Of a DNA stretch of 8,754 nucleotides, positions 1 through 7,058 are shown piece by piece (within the stretch, counting starts at the first letter, position 1; each line of letters opens with the position of its first letter). This stretch comes from an uncultured Treponema sp. GTDB lineage: Bacteria; Spirochaetota; Spirochaetia; Treponematales; Treponemataceae. Location of the stretch: NCBI GenBank assembly GCA_937891125.1, contig CALAEZ010000227.1, positions 1-8,754 on the forward strand, in the 5' to 3' direction. The notes under the pieces were generated by a model. The model searched no databases. It was given only the letters and a program-made list of their open reading frames with translations, and had not been told where the DNA came from. The position numbers and the translations under genes are program-made.

Positions 1-731
1 TCTGGCTCAATCTCGTGTATGCCGCAGAATATGCCGAAGGCGACACAATTACGCTCACGGCGCGCGCACACAGCCACCTAGTGCTGCAGCTCGATGACGC
101 ACTCGAGCCTGCGGTAGTCTACCTTTCAGGCGAGCGCTTTACCTATCCCATTCCGTTTGCAGAAAAAAAGCTTTCGTATAATCCAAAGACGTTTTCCGGG
201 AGCACGCATCTGTTGCGCGCGCGCGTAGCCACCAGCGCAGAAATTGCGCAGTACCGCAATCTTGCCCTGAACAGCCACGACTGTGCCACAAACAGCACCT
301 GTTTTCCGCACGCAAGCGCCAACATAGAAACGCGTGGAGAATCAGTCTTTGCCGCCCGCAATGCAATCAATGGGAACACCGTAAACACAAGCCACGGCGC
401 CTGGCCGTATGAGTCCTGGGGCATAAACCGCGACCCGAACGCAGCGCTGTACCTAGACTTTGGGCGCGCGGTCACTATAGACCGGCTCGTGCTGGTAACG
501 CGCGCAGATTTTCCGCATGACAGCTGGTGGAAGGAAGCGACCGTTACTTTTAGTGACGGAAGCTCGCTCGTTCTTCCCATGCAAAAAAGCTATGCGCCGC
601 ATGTCTTTACTTTTGCGCCCAAAACAGTCACCGCGCTCACCCTACAAAAGCTTATCAAAAGCGAAGAAGACGACTCACCCTTCCCTGCTCTCACGCAGCT
701 TGAAGTCTACGGGCACGAAGCAAACGCGTAA
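1..731 (+). CDS. C-terminal part of a discoidin/F5-8-type-C-like carbohydrate-binding protein (5' truncated)
   Basis: The reading frame is open to the left edge (the codons before the GTG at 15 read W-L-N-L), so the true start lies outside the window and the GTG is not necessarily a start. About 243 residues are visible. Counting from the GTG at 15, residues 1-75 are beta-rich with no recognised motif. Residues 81-236 look like a galactose-binding-fold domain of the F5/8 type C class: it opens with RNLALN, has the A-I-N-G-N segment around 117-121, W130/W135 in a W-P-Y-E-S-W stretch, a YLDFGRAVTIDRLVL strand at 146-160, WWKEATVTFSDGS at 171-183 and ends LTQLEVYG. Such domains usually bind sugars and are often attached to glycan-active or surface proteins. 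The substrate and the upstream domains cannot be seen. Assignment is by pattern recognition only; the fold call is fairly secure, the biological role is not. Confidence 0.7.
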   Translation, partial: WLNLVYAAEYAEGDTITLTARAHSHLVLQLDDALEPAVVYLSGERFTYPIPFAEKKLSYNPKTFSGSTHLLRARVATSAEIAQYRNLALNSHDCATNSTCFPHASANIETRGESVFAARNAINGNTVNTSHGAWPYESWGINRDPNAALYLDFGRAVTIDRLVLVTRADFPHDSWWKEATVTFSDGSSLVLPMQKSYAPHVFTFAPKTVTALTLQKLIKSEEDDSPFPALTQLEVYGHEANA

Positions 732-747
732 AGCACCTGCTTTACGC
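726..747 (+). terminator. perfect stem-loop at the end of the carbohydrate-binding gene
   Basis: GCGTAAAGC at 726-734 and GCTTTACGC at 739-747 form a perfect 9-bp stem with the 4-base loop ACCT. The stop codon TAA (729-731) lies in the left arm. No T-run follows, so it is not a classical intrinsic terminator. It may act as a 3'-end stabiliser or mark the transcript end with help from Rho. Being perfect and exactly at the gene end argues against chance. Confidence 0.45.
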
Positions 748-753
748 ACGCAC

Positions 754-781
754 TCGCCATTCGCCACTGCCCTTTCGCCAT
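754..781 (+). repeat. short heptad repeats upstream of the propeller/HD-GYP promoter
   Basis: TCGCCA occurs at 754-759, 761-766 and 775-780, exactly in a 7-base phase. A degenerate copy (TGCCCT) occupies the missing slot at 768-773. The array ends 16 bases before the -35 box at 797. It could be a regulatory site or simply a remnant of slippage; no known operator is recognised. Confidence 0.35.
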
Positions 782-848
782 GCCGTCATGTTTTCGTTGA
801 CAAGTAAAATATTGCGCTCTAAAATTAACCTTTAGAAAACACGGCATG
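779..848. other. 8-bp inverted repeat flanking the promoter
   Basis: CATGCCGT at 779-786 and ACGGCATG at 841-848 are perfect reverse complements with centres 62 bases apart, one upstream of the -35 box and one in the predicted leader just before the ribosome binding site. The spacing is about six helical turns, which would suit a looping repressor. An 8-bp match over this distance could also be chance. Confidence 0.25.
797..825 (+). promoter_or_regulatory. sigma-70-type promoter of the propeller/HD-GYP gene
   Basis: A perfect -35 TTGACA (797-802) is followed after exactly 17 bases by TAAAAT (820-825), five of six to the -10 consensus. The predicted start of transcription is near 832, giving a leader of about 34 bases that contains GGAGG at 850-854, 11 bases before the ATG at 866. 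This makes the gene independent of the upstream carbohydrate-binding gene. Confidence 0.75.
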
Positions 849-865
849 CGGAGGGGAATACAGCT

Positions 866-3853
866 ATGAATCTTTCGACACCAAAAACAGCGCTTAAAAA
901 AGCTGCGCTTGCGTTTTGCTTTTCCTTGTGTTCCCTAAACCTGGCACGAGCTACCTCTTTTTCCTATGGCGGCGACTCCTATGGCGGCGGCTACGCAGTT
1001 ACCGGTCAATCTGAAAACAAGGGCTACGCCTACCAACTCTACAATGCAACAAACGGACTTCCCACCTCTGACGCAAACACCATTTTAGCTTCTCGCGATG
1101 GCTTTATCTGGATTGGCGGCTACAGCGGTCTAATTCGCTATGACGGCACCAGCTTTGTCAGACAGGATTTTTCTGACGGCATTACCAATGCAAACACGCT
1201 CTACGAAGACAGCAAGGGCCGGCTCTGGATTGGCATGAACGAAAACGGCGTTGTCGTAGTCGACAAAGGCTCCCGGCGCCGCTTTAGCTATGCGCAAGGC
1301 TTTCGCTCAGCAACCGTCCGCAGCATAACCGAAGCACAGGACGGCACCATCTACATTGGCACCACGCAGGGAATCATGTACATCGACAGAGCCATGCAGG
1401 TAAATGCGCTCGATGACCAGAATCTGAATACCGCCTATGTTATCCGCTTAGTAAGCGCTGCTGACGGCGCCGTATACGGAAACACACGCAGTGGCGACCT
1501 TTTCTGCATAAAAAACCGCGTGGTGCAGTATTTCTACACGGGGGAAGCGTTAGGCGTCAACGAGGTGACAACCGTCTACCCTGACCCCAAGGAAGCTGGC
1601 GCACTCTACCTTGGCACCGACTCCGCTGCCATCTATCGCGGCAGAATCACCGAGGACGGCTTTTCTCTTGAAAAAATCACCGTTACTCCCGCTTCATACA
1701 TCAAATGGATTACCTACGCAAGCGACAGAATCTGGCTTTCGTCAGAAACGGTCGCTGGCTATCTTGATGAAAATAACACCTACCACGTGCTTGAAAATCT
1801 TCCCTTTACAAGCGCAATCGGTGAAATTATCGAAGATTACGAGGGAAATATCTGGATTACCTCCTTTCGCTACGGCGTTGTAAAGCTGGTGGCAAATCAG
1901 TTCACCAATCTTTCAGCGCAAGCTGGTCTTGAAAGCGTTGTGGTAAACGCAACGTGTCTGCACAATGGGCTTTTATACATCGGAACCGACCGCGGGCTTC
2001 AAATACTCAGCCTTGACGGAAAAGCGGTGCATTCATCGCTTACCGACTACATAGGAAGCGCCCGTATTCGCTGCATTATGAGCGATGGCGCGGGCAATCT
2101 GTGGCTTTCTACCTACAATCAACGGAAAGGGCTTGTATGCCTTACCGCCAGCGGTCGCATTACAAGCTATACCGAAGCAAACGGGCTTTTAAGCAACGAA
2201 ACACGATGCACTGCGCTTACAGCAGACGGTGCGGTGCTTGTGGCAACGAATAACGGCCTTAACGTACTAAAAGACGGCGCAATAACCGCAAGCTACGATG
2301 CAAGCGCAGGCATTTTACACACCATGGTGCTTACCGTCTGCGCAGGCTCTGGCGGTAGCGAGTATTATATCGGAACCGACGGCGGCGGCATCTACATTAT
2401 TGACGGCAATAAAGTCATTCACAAAGGCAGAACCGACGGCTTAATGAGCGAAGTGGTTATGCGCATAAAGTACGACGAGAAGCGCGACGTCTACTGGATT
2501 GTTACCTCTAACAGCCTTGCCTACATGAAAGACGAAAAGATTACGACCATACGGCAGTTTCCCTATCCGAATAACTACGACATCTACTACGACACCGACG
2601 ATAACCTGTGGATACTTGCATCAAACGGAATCTACGTTGCAAAGGCTTACGATGTTCTTAAAAACGGCAAAATTGACGTGCTGTTTTACGACACCACCAG
2701 CGGCTTATCAAGCATACCGACAGGAAACGCATTCAGTGCGCTCGACAGCAACGGGAACCTCTACCTTGCCTGCAGAAGCGGCGTAAGCTCCGTAAACATC
2801 AACCGCTATTTTGAAAAAACGCATGACATAAAACTGTCAGTTCCCTACATCGAAGCTGACGAAAAACGCTATTACGTTGACGAAAGCGGCTCCGTTACGC
2901 TGCCAGTCACCACGAAAACGGTAACCATTTACGGCTATGCACTCACCTACGCGCTGCAAAATCCTAAAATTCAGTACTATCTTTCTGGCTTTGACAAAGA
3001 GCCAATCCGCGTAACCAAAAAAAATATGGAGCCCGTGCGCTACACAAACTTGCACGGGGGCACCTACACCTACGAGCTTTCACTTTTAAACAATTCAACC
3101 AACCAAGTGCAGCAAACACTGACGCTTAAAATCACCAAGGAAAAACGCCTCTACGAGCGCGTCTGGTTCTGGATTTTTGCGTTTATTGTGTTTACGCTGG
3201 TATTGTGTTTTTTTGCACAGCTCTGTATTGGCGGGCGCATACGCAAAATGCGGCAAAAGGCAGAAAATGACCGCATTTTTACCAACGCAATCATCGGCGC
3301 ATTTGCAAACTGCGTTGACGGCAAGGACAAGTACACAAACGGCCACTCAGCGCGCGTTGCAAAATACACGCGTATGCTTGCAGAGCGCCTAGGCGAAGAC
3401 CATGCAACCGTAGAAAAGTACTACAATATTGCGCTGCTCCATGACATCGGAAAAATAAGCGTGCCTGACGCCATTCTAAAAAAGCCCGGCAAGCTTGACG
3501 ATGAAGAATTTGCCATTATGAAAAGCCATGCCCAGCGTGGTTACGAAATTCTAAAGGATGTCACCATTCAGGAAGACCTGGCGGCAGGCGCACACTACCA
3601 CCATGAACGCTTTGACGGCAAGGGCTATCCAGACGGGCTTTCTGGCGAAAGCATACCGTATGTTGCCCGCATTATTGCTGTTGCGGACACCTTTGACGCC
3701 ATGAGTTCGACTCGTCCGTATCGCAAGCAGCTTCCACTTGATTACATTGTCGAAGAGATTCAGCGCTGCTCTGGTACTCAGTTTGATCCTGCTGTCGTTG
3801 ATAAATTTATGGAGCTGTACCACGACGGAGCTTTTGACGAATTTAAGTCGTAA
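866..3853 (+). CDS. periplasmic double-propeller sensor with cytoplasmic HD-GYP c-di-GMP phosphodiesterase
   Basis: A 995-residue single-pass receptor. Residues 1-29 are a Sec signal peptide (KK, hydrophobic core, cleavage after A-R-A). Residues ~55-645 hold about fourteen repeats of the two-component-regulator propeller type, each with a pattern like D-G-x-I/L-W-I-G (for example around 78-84), enough for two seven-bladed propellers. A Y_Y_Y-like beta-sandwich follows (~699-757, core IQYYLSGFD), then a membrane helix (~766-789) and an HD-GYP domain (~810-985). Catalytic signature residues are present: H827, H859-D860 with K863, H888, H910, H912-H913-E914, the G918-K-G-Y-P922 motif and D941. 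HD-GYP enzymes hydrolyse c-di-GMP to pGpG and/or GMP at a two- or three-metal centre. The input half matches the hybrid two-component sensors for polysaccharides, but kinase and regulator are replaced by a phosphodiesterase. The start is set by GGAGG at 850-854 and by the signal peptide. The ligand is unknown; sugar is an inference from the family. Confidence 0.9.
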   Translation: MNLSTPKTALKKAALAFCFSLCSLNLARATSFSYGGDSYGGGYAVTGQSENKGYAYQLYNATNGLPTSDANTILASRDGFIWIGGYSGLIRYDGTSFVRQDFSDGITNANTLYEDSKGRLWIGMNENGVVVVDKGSRRRFSYAQGFRSATVRSITEAQDGTIYIGTTQGIMYIDRAMQVNALDDQNLNTAYVIRLVSAADGAVYGNTRSGDLFCIKNRVVQYFYTGEALGVNEVTTVYPDPKEAGALYLGTDSAAIYRGRITEDGFSLEKITVTPASYIKWITYASDRIWLSSETVAGYLDENNTYHVLENLPFTSAIGEIIEDYEGNIWITSFRYGVVKLVANQFTNLSAQAGLESVVVNATCLHNGLLYIGTDRGLQILSLDGKAVHSSLTDYIGSARIRCIMSDGAGNLWLSTYNQRKGLVCLTASGRITSYTEANGLLSNETRCTALTADGAVLVATNNGLNVLKDGAITASYDASAGILHTMVLTVCAGSGGSEYYIGTDGGGIYIIDGNKVIHKGRTDGLMSEVVMRIKYDEKRDVYWIVTSNSLAYMKDEKITTIRQFPYPNNYDIYYDTDDNLWILASNGIYVAKAYDVLKNGKIDVLFYDTTSGLSSIPTGNAFSALDSNGNLYLACRSGVSSVNINRYFEKTHDIKLSVPYIEADEKRYYVDESGSVTLPVTTKTVTIYGYALTYALQNPKIQYYLSGFDKEPIRVTKKNMEPVRYTNLHGGTYTYELSLLNNSTNQVQQTLTLKITKEKRLYERVWFWIFAFIVFTLVLCFFAQLCIGGRIRKMRQKAENDRIFTNAIIGAFANCVDGKDKYTNGHSARVAKYTRMLAERLGEDHATVEKYYNIALLHDIGKISVPDAILKKPGKLDDEEFAIMKSHAQRGYEILKDVTIQEDLAAGAHYHHERFDGKGYPDGLSGESIPYVARIIAVADTFDAMSSTRPYRKQLPLDYIVEEIQRCSGTQFDPAVVDKFMELYHDGAFDEFKS

Positions 3854-3869
3854 TTATGGAATATTACGA
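3848..3869. promoter_or_regulatory. 22-bp dyad over the -35 region of the EAL gene (putative operator or hairpin)
   Basis: TCGTAAT (3848-3854) and ATTACGA (3863-3869) are perfect reverse complements separated by 8 bases. The dyad starts in the last codons of the HD-GYP gene (its TAA is 3851-3853) and covers the place where the -35 box of the next promoter would lie. Its size suits a dimeric helix-turn-helix regulator. As RNA it would be a weak AT-rich hairpin without a T-run, so a terminator role is less likely. Confidence 0.35.
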
Positions 3870-3885
3870 AAAAAATTTGTATAAT
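3857..3885 (+). promoter_or_regulatory. promoter of the EAL gene with consensus -10 and weak -35
   Basis: TATAAT at 3880-3885 matches the -10 consensus perfectly. At 17 bases upstream the -35 is only TGGAAT (3857-3862, three of six). The transcription start would fall at about 3892-3893, on the A of the ATG at 3893. The -10 overlaps the more upstream ATG at 3884. A strong -10 with a poor -35 covered by a dyad is what an activator-dependent promoter can look like. Confidence 0.5.
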
Positions 3886-3892
3886 GACGTGC

Positions 3893-5824
3893 ATGGGTAA
3901 TTTACTGGCATTTAACATGTGCGCCATACCAATCTACATAATCATCTTGTGCGCTACCTTTGTGCGAAAAACAACAAAGGGGATTGTAAACCGATGGTTT
4001 ATTATGATGGTTATCGTTTCTCTTGCAACAACCATTGTTGATTTAATTGCTGATGGTTATGAGCTTATACTGCCACTAGAACCAATGCAGCTTCAGATTG
4101 TGACGGTAGCCAATTATCTGTACTTTATTCTACGCAATGCCACGGTCGTTCTCTATCTCTTTTTTCTGTTCACCCTTACGCGCACTGACTTTCATCTGCA
4201 CTCACGTACTTCAAAATACCTTTTACTCGCGCCTTATGCAGTAATTATCCTCCTGCTTGCAACAAACCCGATTCATCACAAAGCCTTCACCACAACGGCA
4301 GAACATGGCTACGCACGAGGCCCGCTTATTCTCGTGTTCTACACTATTTCTATCGGCTATGCACTTATCGGTACTGGGTACCTTGCCTACTGTGCACGTT
4401 TTCTCCGCTCCGGCAAGTGGCTTGCACTCATATCCATGTATGTGCTGACGTTCATTGCCATTTTTATCCAATTTTTTAACAGTCAGCTGCTTGTCGAAAT
4501 GTTTTCTACCGCGATTGCATTTCTGATTGTCATTCTGCTCGTACTTCGTCCCGAAGAGATTACCGACTCAAATGTGGGACTTCCCTGCTGGAAGGCATAT
4601 CAGGAAGAAATCAGAAAACTAACACTGGTGCGCTATCCTGCCCAAATTCTTATAACACGCTTTCTTAATGCCACGCAGATTCGTGCCTATCTCGGCGAAG
4701 AGCGCTATAACCAATACATAAAGCGAATTGCAGAACAGCTTGCCCTCTATGCAAAAGAAAAGCACCTTCGTTTAGACATTTACTACGAAGCGCCAGGAAC
4801 AATATACTGGCTTTTAGATGCAGGAAGCATAGGAGAAGATTTTGAAGCAGACTTTCTTGAAATGAATCGGCGCATAGAGGACGCAACGCAGAATATTAAA
4901 ATTCTGGGAGTACATCTCAATCCGCGCGTCTGCCTGATTCAATACCCACAGGATTTAACAAAAGCCGATGACATTATTCACTTAGGGCATGAATTTCACG
5001 GGCTCATTCCAAAAGATATGCTTTCGGTACGTGCAAAGCATCTTGTAGGCACCCGTCACTATGAAATTGGCTCTAAAATGGGATTTATCTTGAGTCAGGC
5101 TATCATCCTGCAGAATTTTGAAATGCACTACCAGCCTATTTACTGTCTCAATGACGGAACATTTCATTCAGCAGAGGCGCTTATCCGCTTAAAAGATGCC
5201 TGTTACGGCTCTATTTCGCCCGAATTCTTTATTCCGGCAGCAGAAAGTCGCGGGCTTATTCTTCCCATTGGCGAGTTTGTGCTTGAAACAGTTTACCGCT
5301 TTATTGCTGAAAACGATATTGCTTCGTTAGGACTAAAGTACATCGAAATAAACCTGTCCGTTGCACAGTGTCTGGAGGTAGGACTGCCACAAAAAATATA
5401 TGCCTTACAAGAGCACTATCACGTACAGCCAAGCCAGATTAACTTTGAGATTACCGAAACCATGTATGACAACATTGGCACCATCGTTGACGCAAATATT
5501 GACGCACTAAAGGACATGGGCTACACCTTTTCACTTGACGACTACGGAACGGGCTACTCAAATATACAGCGTATTCTGCGCTTGCCCCTATCGCTCATCA
5601 AGCTTGACAAAAGCCTTATCGAAGAAACGGCGAACGAACAGGGAAAATCAATCGTAAAAAACACGATTGCCATGATGAAAGACATAAAAAAGCAAATTGT
5701 TGCAGAAGGAGTCGAAACACAGGAACAGCTTGATTTTCTAAAATCGGTCGGCTGCGACTACATACAGGGCTTTTTCTTTTCTAGGCCGTTGCCACAGGAT
5801 ATCTTTATAAAAAGCCTTCCCTAA
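3893..5824 (+). CDS. multi-helix membrane protein with degenerate GGDEF and intact EAL c-di-GMP phosphodiesterase domain
   Basis: A 643-residue protein. Residues 1-220 contain about seven hydrophobic helices (near 4-24, 35-54, two within 66-97, 109-124, 145-167, 176-195 and 199-218, boundaries approximate), a membrane sensor region without a named ligand. Residues ~226-385 resemble a GGDEF domain (opening N-V-G-L-P-C-W) whose signature is replaced by P-G-T-I-Y at 301-305, so cyclase activity is not expected. Residues ~395-640 are an EAL domain with the expected residues: E428-A-L, N487, E519 and E522, D549-D550 in DDYGTGYS, K570, E605 and E608 in AEGVET, Q625. EAL enzymes cut c-di-GMP to pGpG, so this should be an active phosphodiesterase. 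Neither ATG (3884 or 3893, same frame) has a Shine-Dalgarno sequence; 3893 was chosen because the TATAAT at 3880-3885 places the transcript start there. From 3884 the protein would be three residues longer. It lies 39 bases after the HD-GYP gene and may also be reached by read-through. Confidence 0.88.
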   Translation: MGNLLAFNMCAIPIYIIILCATFVRKTTKGIVNRWFIMMVIVSLATTIVDLIADGYELILPLEPMQLQIVTVANYLYFILRNATVVLYLFFLFTLTRTDFHLHSRTSKYLLLAPYAVIILLLATNPIHHKAFTTTAEHGYARGPLILVFYTISIGYALIGTGYLAYCARFLRSGKWLALISMYVLTFIAIFIQFFNSQLLVEMFSTAIAFLIVILLVLRPEEITDSNVGLPCWKAYQEEIRKLTLVRYPAQILITRFLNATQIRAYLGEERYNQYIKRIAEQLALYAKEKHLRLDIYYEAPGTIYWLLDAGSIGEDFEADFLEMNRRIEDATQNIKILGVHLNPRVCLIQYPQDLTKADDIIHLGHEFHGLIPKDMLSVRAKHLVGTRHYEIGSKMGFILSQAIILQNFEMHYQPIYCLNDGTFHSAEALIRLKDACYGSISPEFFIPAAESRGLILPIGEFVLETVYRFIAENDIASLGLKYIEINLSVAQCLEVGLPQKIYALQEHYHVQPSQINFEITETMYDNIGTIVDANIDALKDMGYTFSLDDYGTGYSNIQRILRLPLSLIKLDKSLIEETANEQGKSIVKNTIAMMKDIKKQIVAEGVETQEQLDFLKSVGCDYIQGFFFSRPLPQDIFIKSLP

Positions 5825-5840
5825 AGCGCAATAGGCTCCG

Positions 5841-5881
5841 CACGCAGTGCGCACACACGCAGTGCACTACGCGCGCAGCGC
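5841..5881 (+). repeat. short GC-rich tandem repeat before the prfB promoter
   Basis: CACGCAGTGC occurs at 5841-5850 and again at 5856-5865, a 15-base period, with a degenerate third copy CGCGCAGCGC at 5872-5881. The first copy can fold into a 5-bp stem (5839-5843 with 5847-5851, loop GCA). The block fills most of the gap between the EAL stop (5822-5824) and the -35 box at 5887. It could be the terminator region of the EAL gene or a protein-binding site; there is no T-run directly after a stem. Confidence 0.4.
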
Positions 5882-5886
5882 AAAAA

Positions 5887-5915
5887 TTGACAACAGCTCT
5901 TTTTTTGTTTATGCT
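5887..5915 (+). promoter_or_regulatory. consensus-type promoter of prfB
   Basis: A perfect -35 TTGACA (5887-5892), a 17-base spacer that includes a run of T, and TATGCT (5910-5915, four of six to consensus). The predicted transcription start, about seven bases after the -10, is 5922, which is the A of the prfB ATG. No ribosome binding site precedes that ATG, so the mRNA is predicted to be leaderless. Confidence 0.7.
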
Positions 5916-5921
5916 GTTTGT

Positions 5922-7056
5922 ATGTTAGAAGAATTAAAAGAACCGATTGACACACTCAAAGAAGATATCACCAATGTTTGGGGGCGTCTTTGACTCTGCT
6001 GCCATTGAAAATCAGATAAAAGAAAAAGAAGCGCTTACCGCTTCTGATAGCTTTTGGAACGACCCTGCCGCTGCACAAAAAGTAATGAACGACATAAAGC
6101 TCTTAAAAGGACGCATTGAGCCCTGGAAGGAGCTTATGCAGACTGCTGATGACATGCAGACCATGTATGAGCTTGGCATGGAAGAAAATGACCCGTCGGT
6201 CGAAGCAGAGCTTCGCGCTATGTATGATGACGCGAAAAAAAAGTTTGAAGAGCAGAGCATTTTAAATCTGCTGTCGGGCGAAGTTGACAAAAACGGCTGC
6301 TTCTTAACGATTCATGCAGGTGCGGGCGGAACCGAGGCGTGCGACTGGGCGTACATGCTTAGCCGCATGTACTTACGGTGGGCTGAACGACACGGCTTTA
6401 AGATGGAAACCGTTGACCTGCAGGAGGATGAAGGCGGCATAAAAAGCACGACCATTCAGATTACTGGCGACTACGTATACGGCTACTTAAAAGGCGAGGC
6501 AGGCGTTCACCGCCTAATCCGCATTTCGCCGTTTGACGCAAATGCACGCCGTCACACCTCGTTTACCTCAGTCTACATTTTCCCGATTCTTGACGAGACA
6601 ATAAAGGTTGACATCCGCCCCGAGGATTTGCGGGTAGACACGTTCCGTTCTGGCGGCAAGGGCGGTCAGCATGTAAACAAAACCGACAGCGCCGTACGCT
6701 TTACGCACTTACCAACCGGTATTGTCGTGCAGTGCGACAGCGAACGCAGCCAGATTATGAACCGCGCCACCGCTATGAGCATTTTGCGGGCAAAGCTCTA
6801 TCAACACTACAAGGAAGAGAAGGAAAAGGAAAACGCCAAATTCGGCGCTGAAAAGAAGGACATTTCCTGGGGAAACCAAATCCGCACCTATGTATTCCAG
6901 CCGTACACCATGGTAAAAGACCACCGCACCAAGTTTGAGGTAGGAAACATTCAGTCGGTTATGGACGGCGAAATTGACCAGTTTATCGACGCATTCTTAC
7001 AAGCTCAATGGAAGGGCTTACCCATCGACAGTGCCGATGATGACAGCGATATGTAA
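5922..7056 (+). CDS. prfB: peptide chain release factor 2, expressed by programmed +1 frameshift
   Basis: Release factor 2 reads stop codons UAA and UGA in the ribosomal A site and triggers release of the finished protein. The coding region is split: ATG at 5922 opens a 23-codon zero-frame segment ending CGT-CTT-TGA (TGA 5991-5993); skipping T5991 continues at GAC (5992) to the TAA at 7054-7056, giving a 377-residue protein. Stop-recognition tripeptide S-P-F is at 202-204 and the catalytic G-G-Q at 247-249, both three residues before the Escherichia coli positions. The start at 5922 is preferred over in-frame-after-shift TTG 5947 because the zero-frame peptide (MLEELKEPID) has RF2-like character and the right length. 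A caller that ignores the shift will truncate the N-terminus. No Shine-Dalgarno precedes 5922; the promoter position suggests a leaderless message. The next gene follows 12 bases after the stop and is probably cotranscribed. Confidence 0.96.
5980..5993 (+). promoter_or_regulatory. RF2 programmed +1 frameshift site
   Basis: GGGGG (5980-5984) acts as the internal Shine-Dalgarno-like stimulator, followed by the 3-base spacer CGT, the slippery CTT (5988-5990), the in-frame stop TGA (5991-5993) and then C. Order and spacing equal those of the Escherichia coli prfB site. When RF2 is scarce, slow termination at TGA lets the ribosome slip onto TTT and make full-length RF2, an autoregulatory loop known for this gene family. 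Confidence 0.95.
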
Positions 7057-7058
7057 AT

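Noticed and set aside
143..580. Open - strand frame of 145 codons opposite the carbohydrate-binding gene.
   Set aside because: It is the antisense shadow of a gene with clear domain structure, and its own translation shows no family pattern.
866..955. Lipoprotein signal in the N-terminus of the propeller protein (cysteines at residues 18 and 22).
   Set aside because: The residues before the cysteines (A-F-C, S-L-C) do not fit a lipobox, and a signal peptidase I site A-R-A follows at 27-29.
3032..3058. Perfect 7-bp inverted repeat CCCGTGC / GCACGGG with a 13-base loop inside the propeller/HD-GYP gene.
   Set aside because: It lies in conserved-looking Y_Y_Y coding sequence, has no T-run and is explained by codons; chance is the simplest reading.
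5881..5907. CAAAAA (5881-5886) pairing with TTTTTG (5902-5907) as a terminator for the EAL gene.
   Set aside because: The stem is almost all A-T, and the segment is better explained as the prfB promoter with its -35 and spacer.
5947..5991. TTG start at 5947 as the beginning of prfB.
   Set aside because: It has no Shine-Dalgarno sequence, and the zero-frame ATG at 5922 plus the complete frameshift site accounts for the N-terminus with the length expected of RF2.
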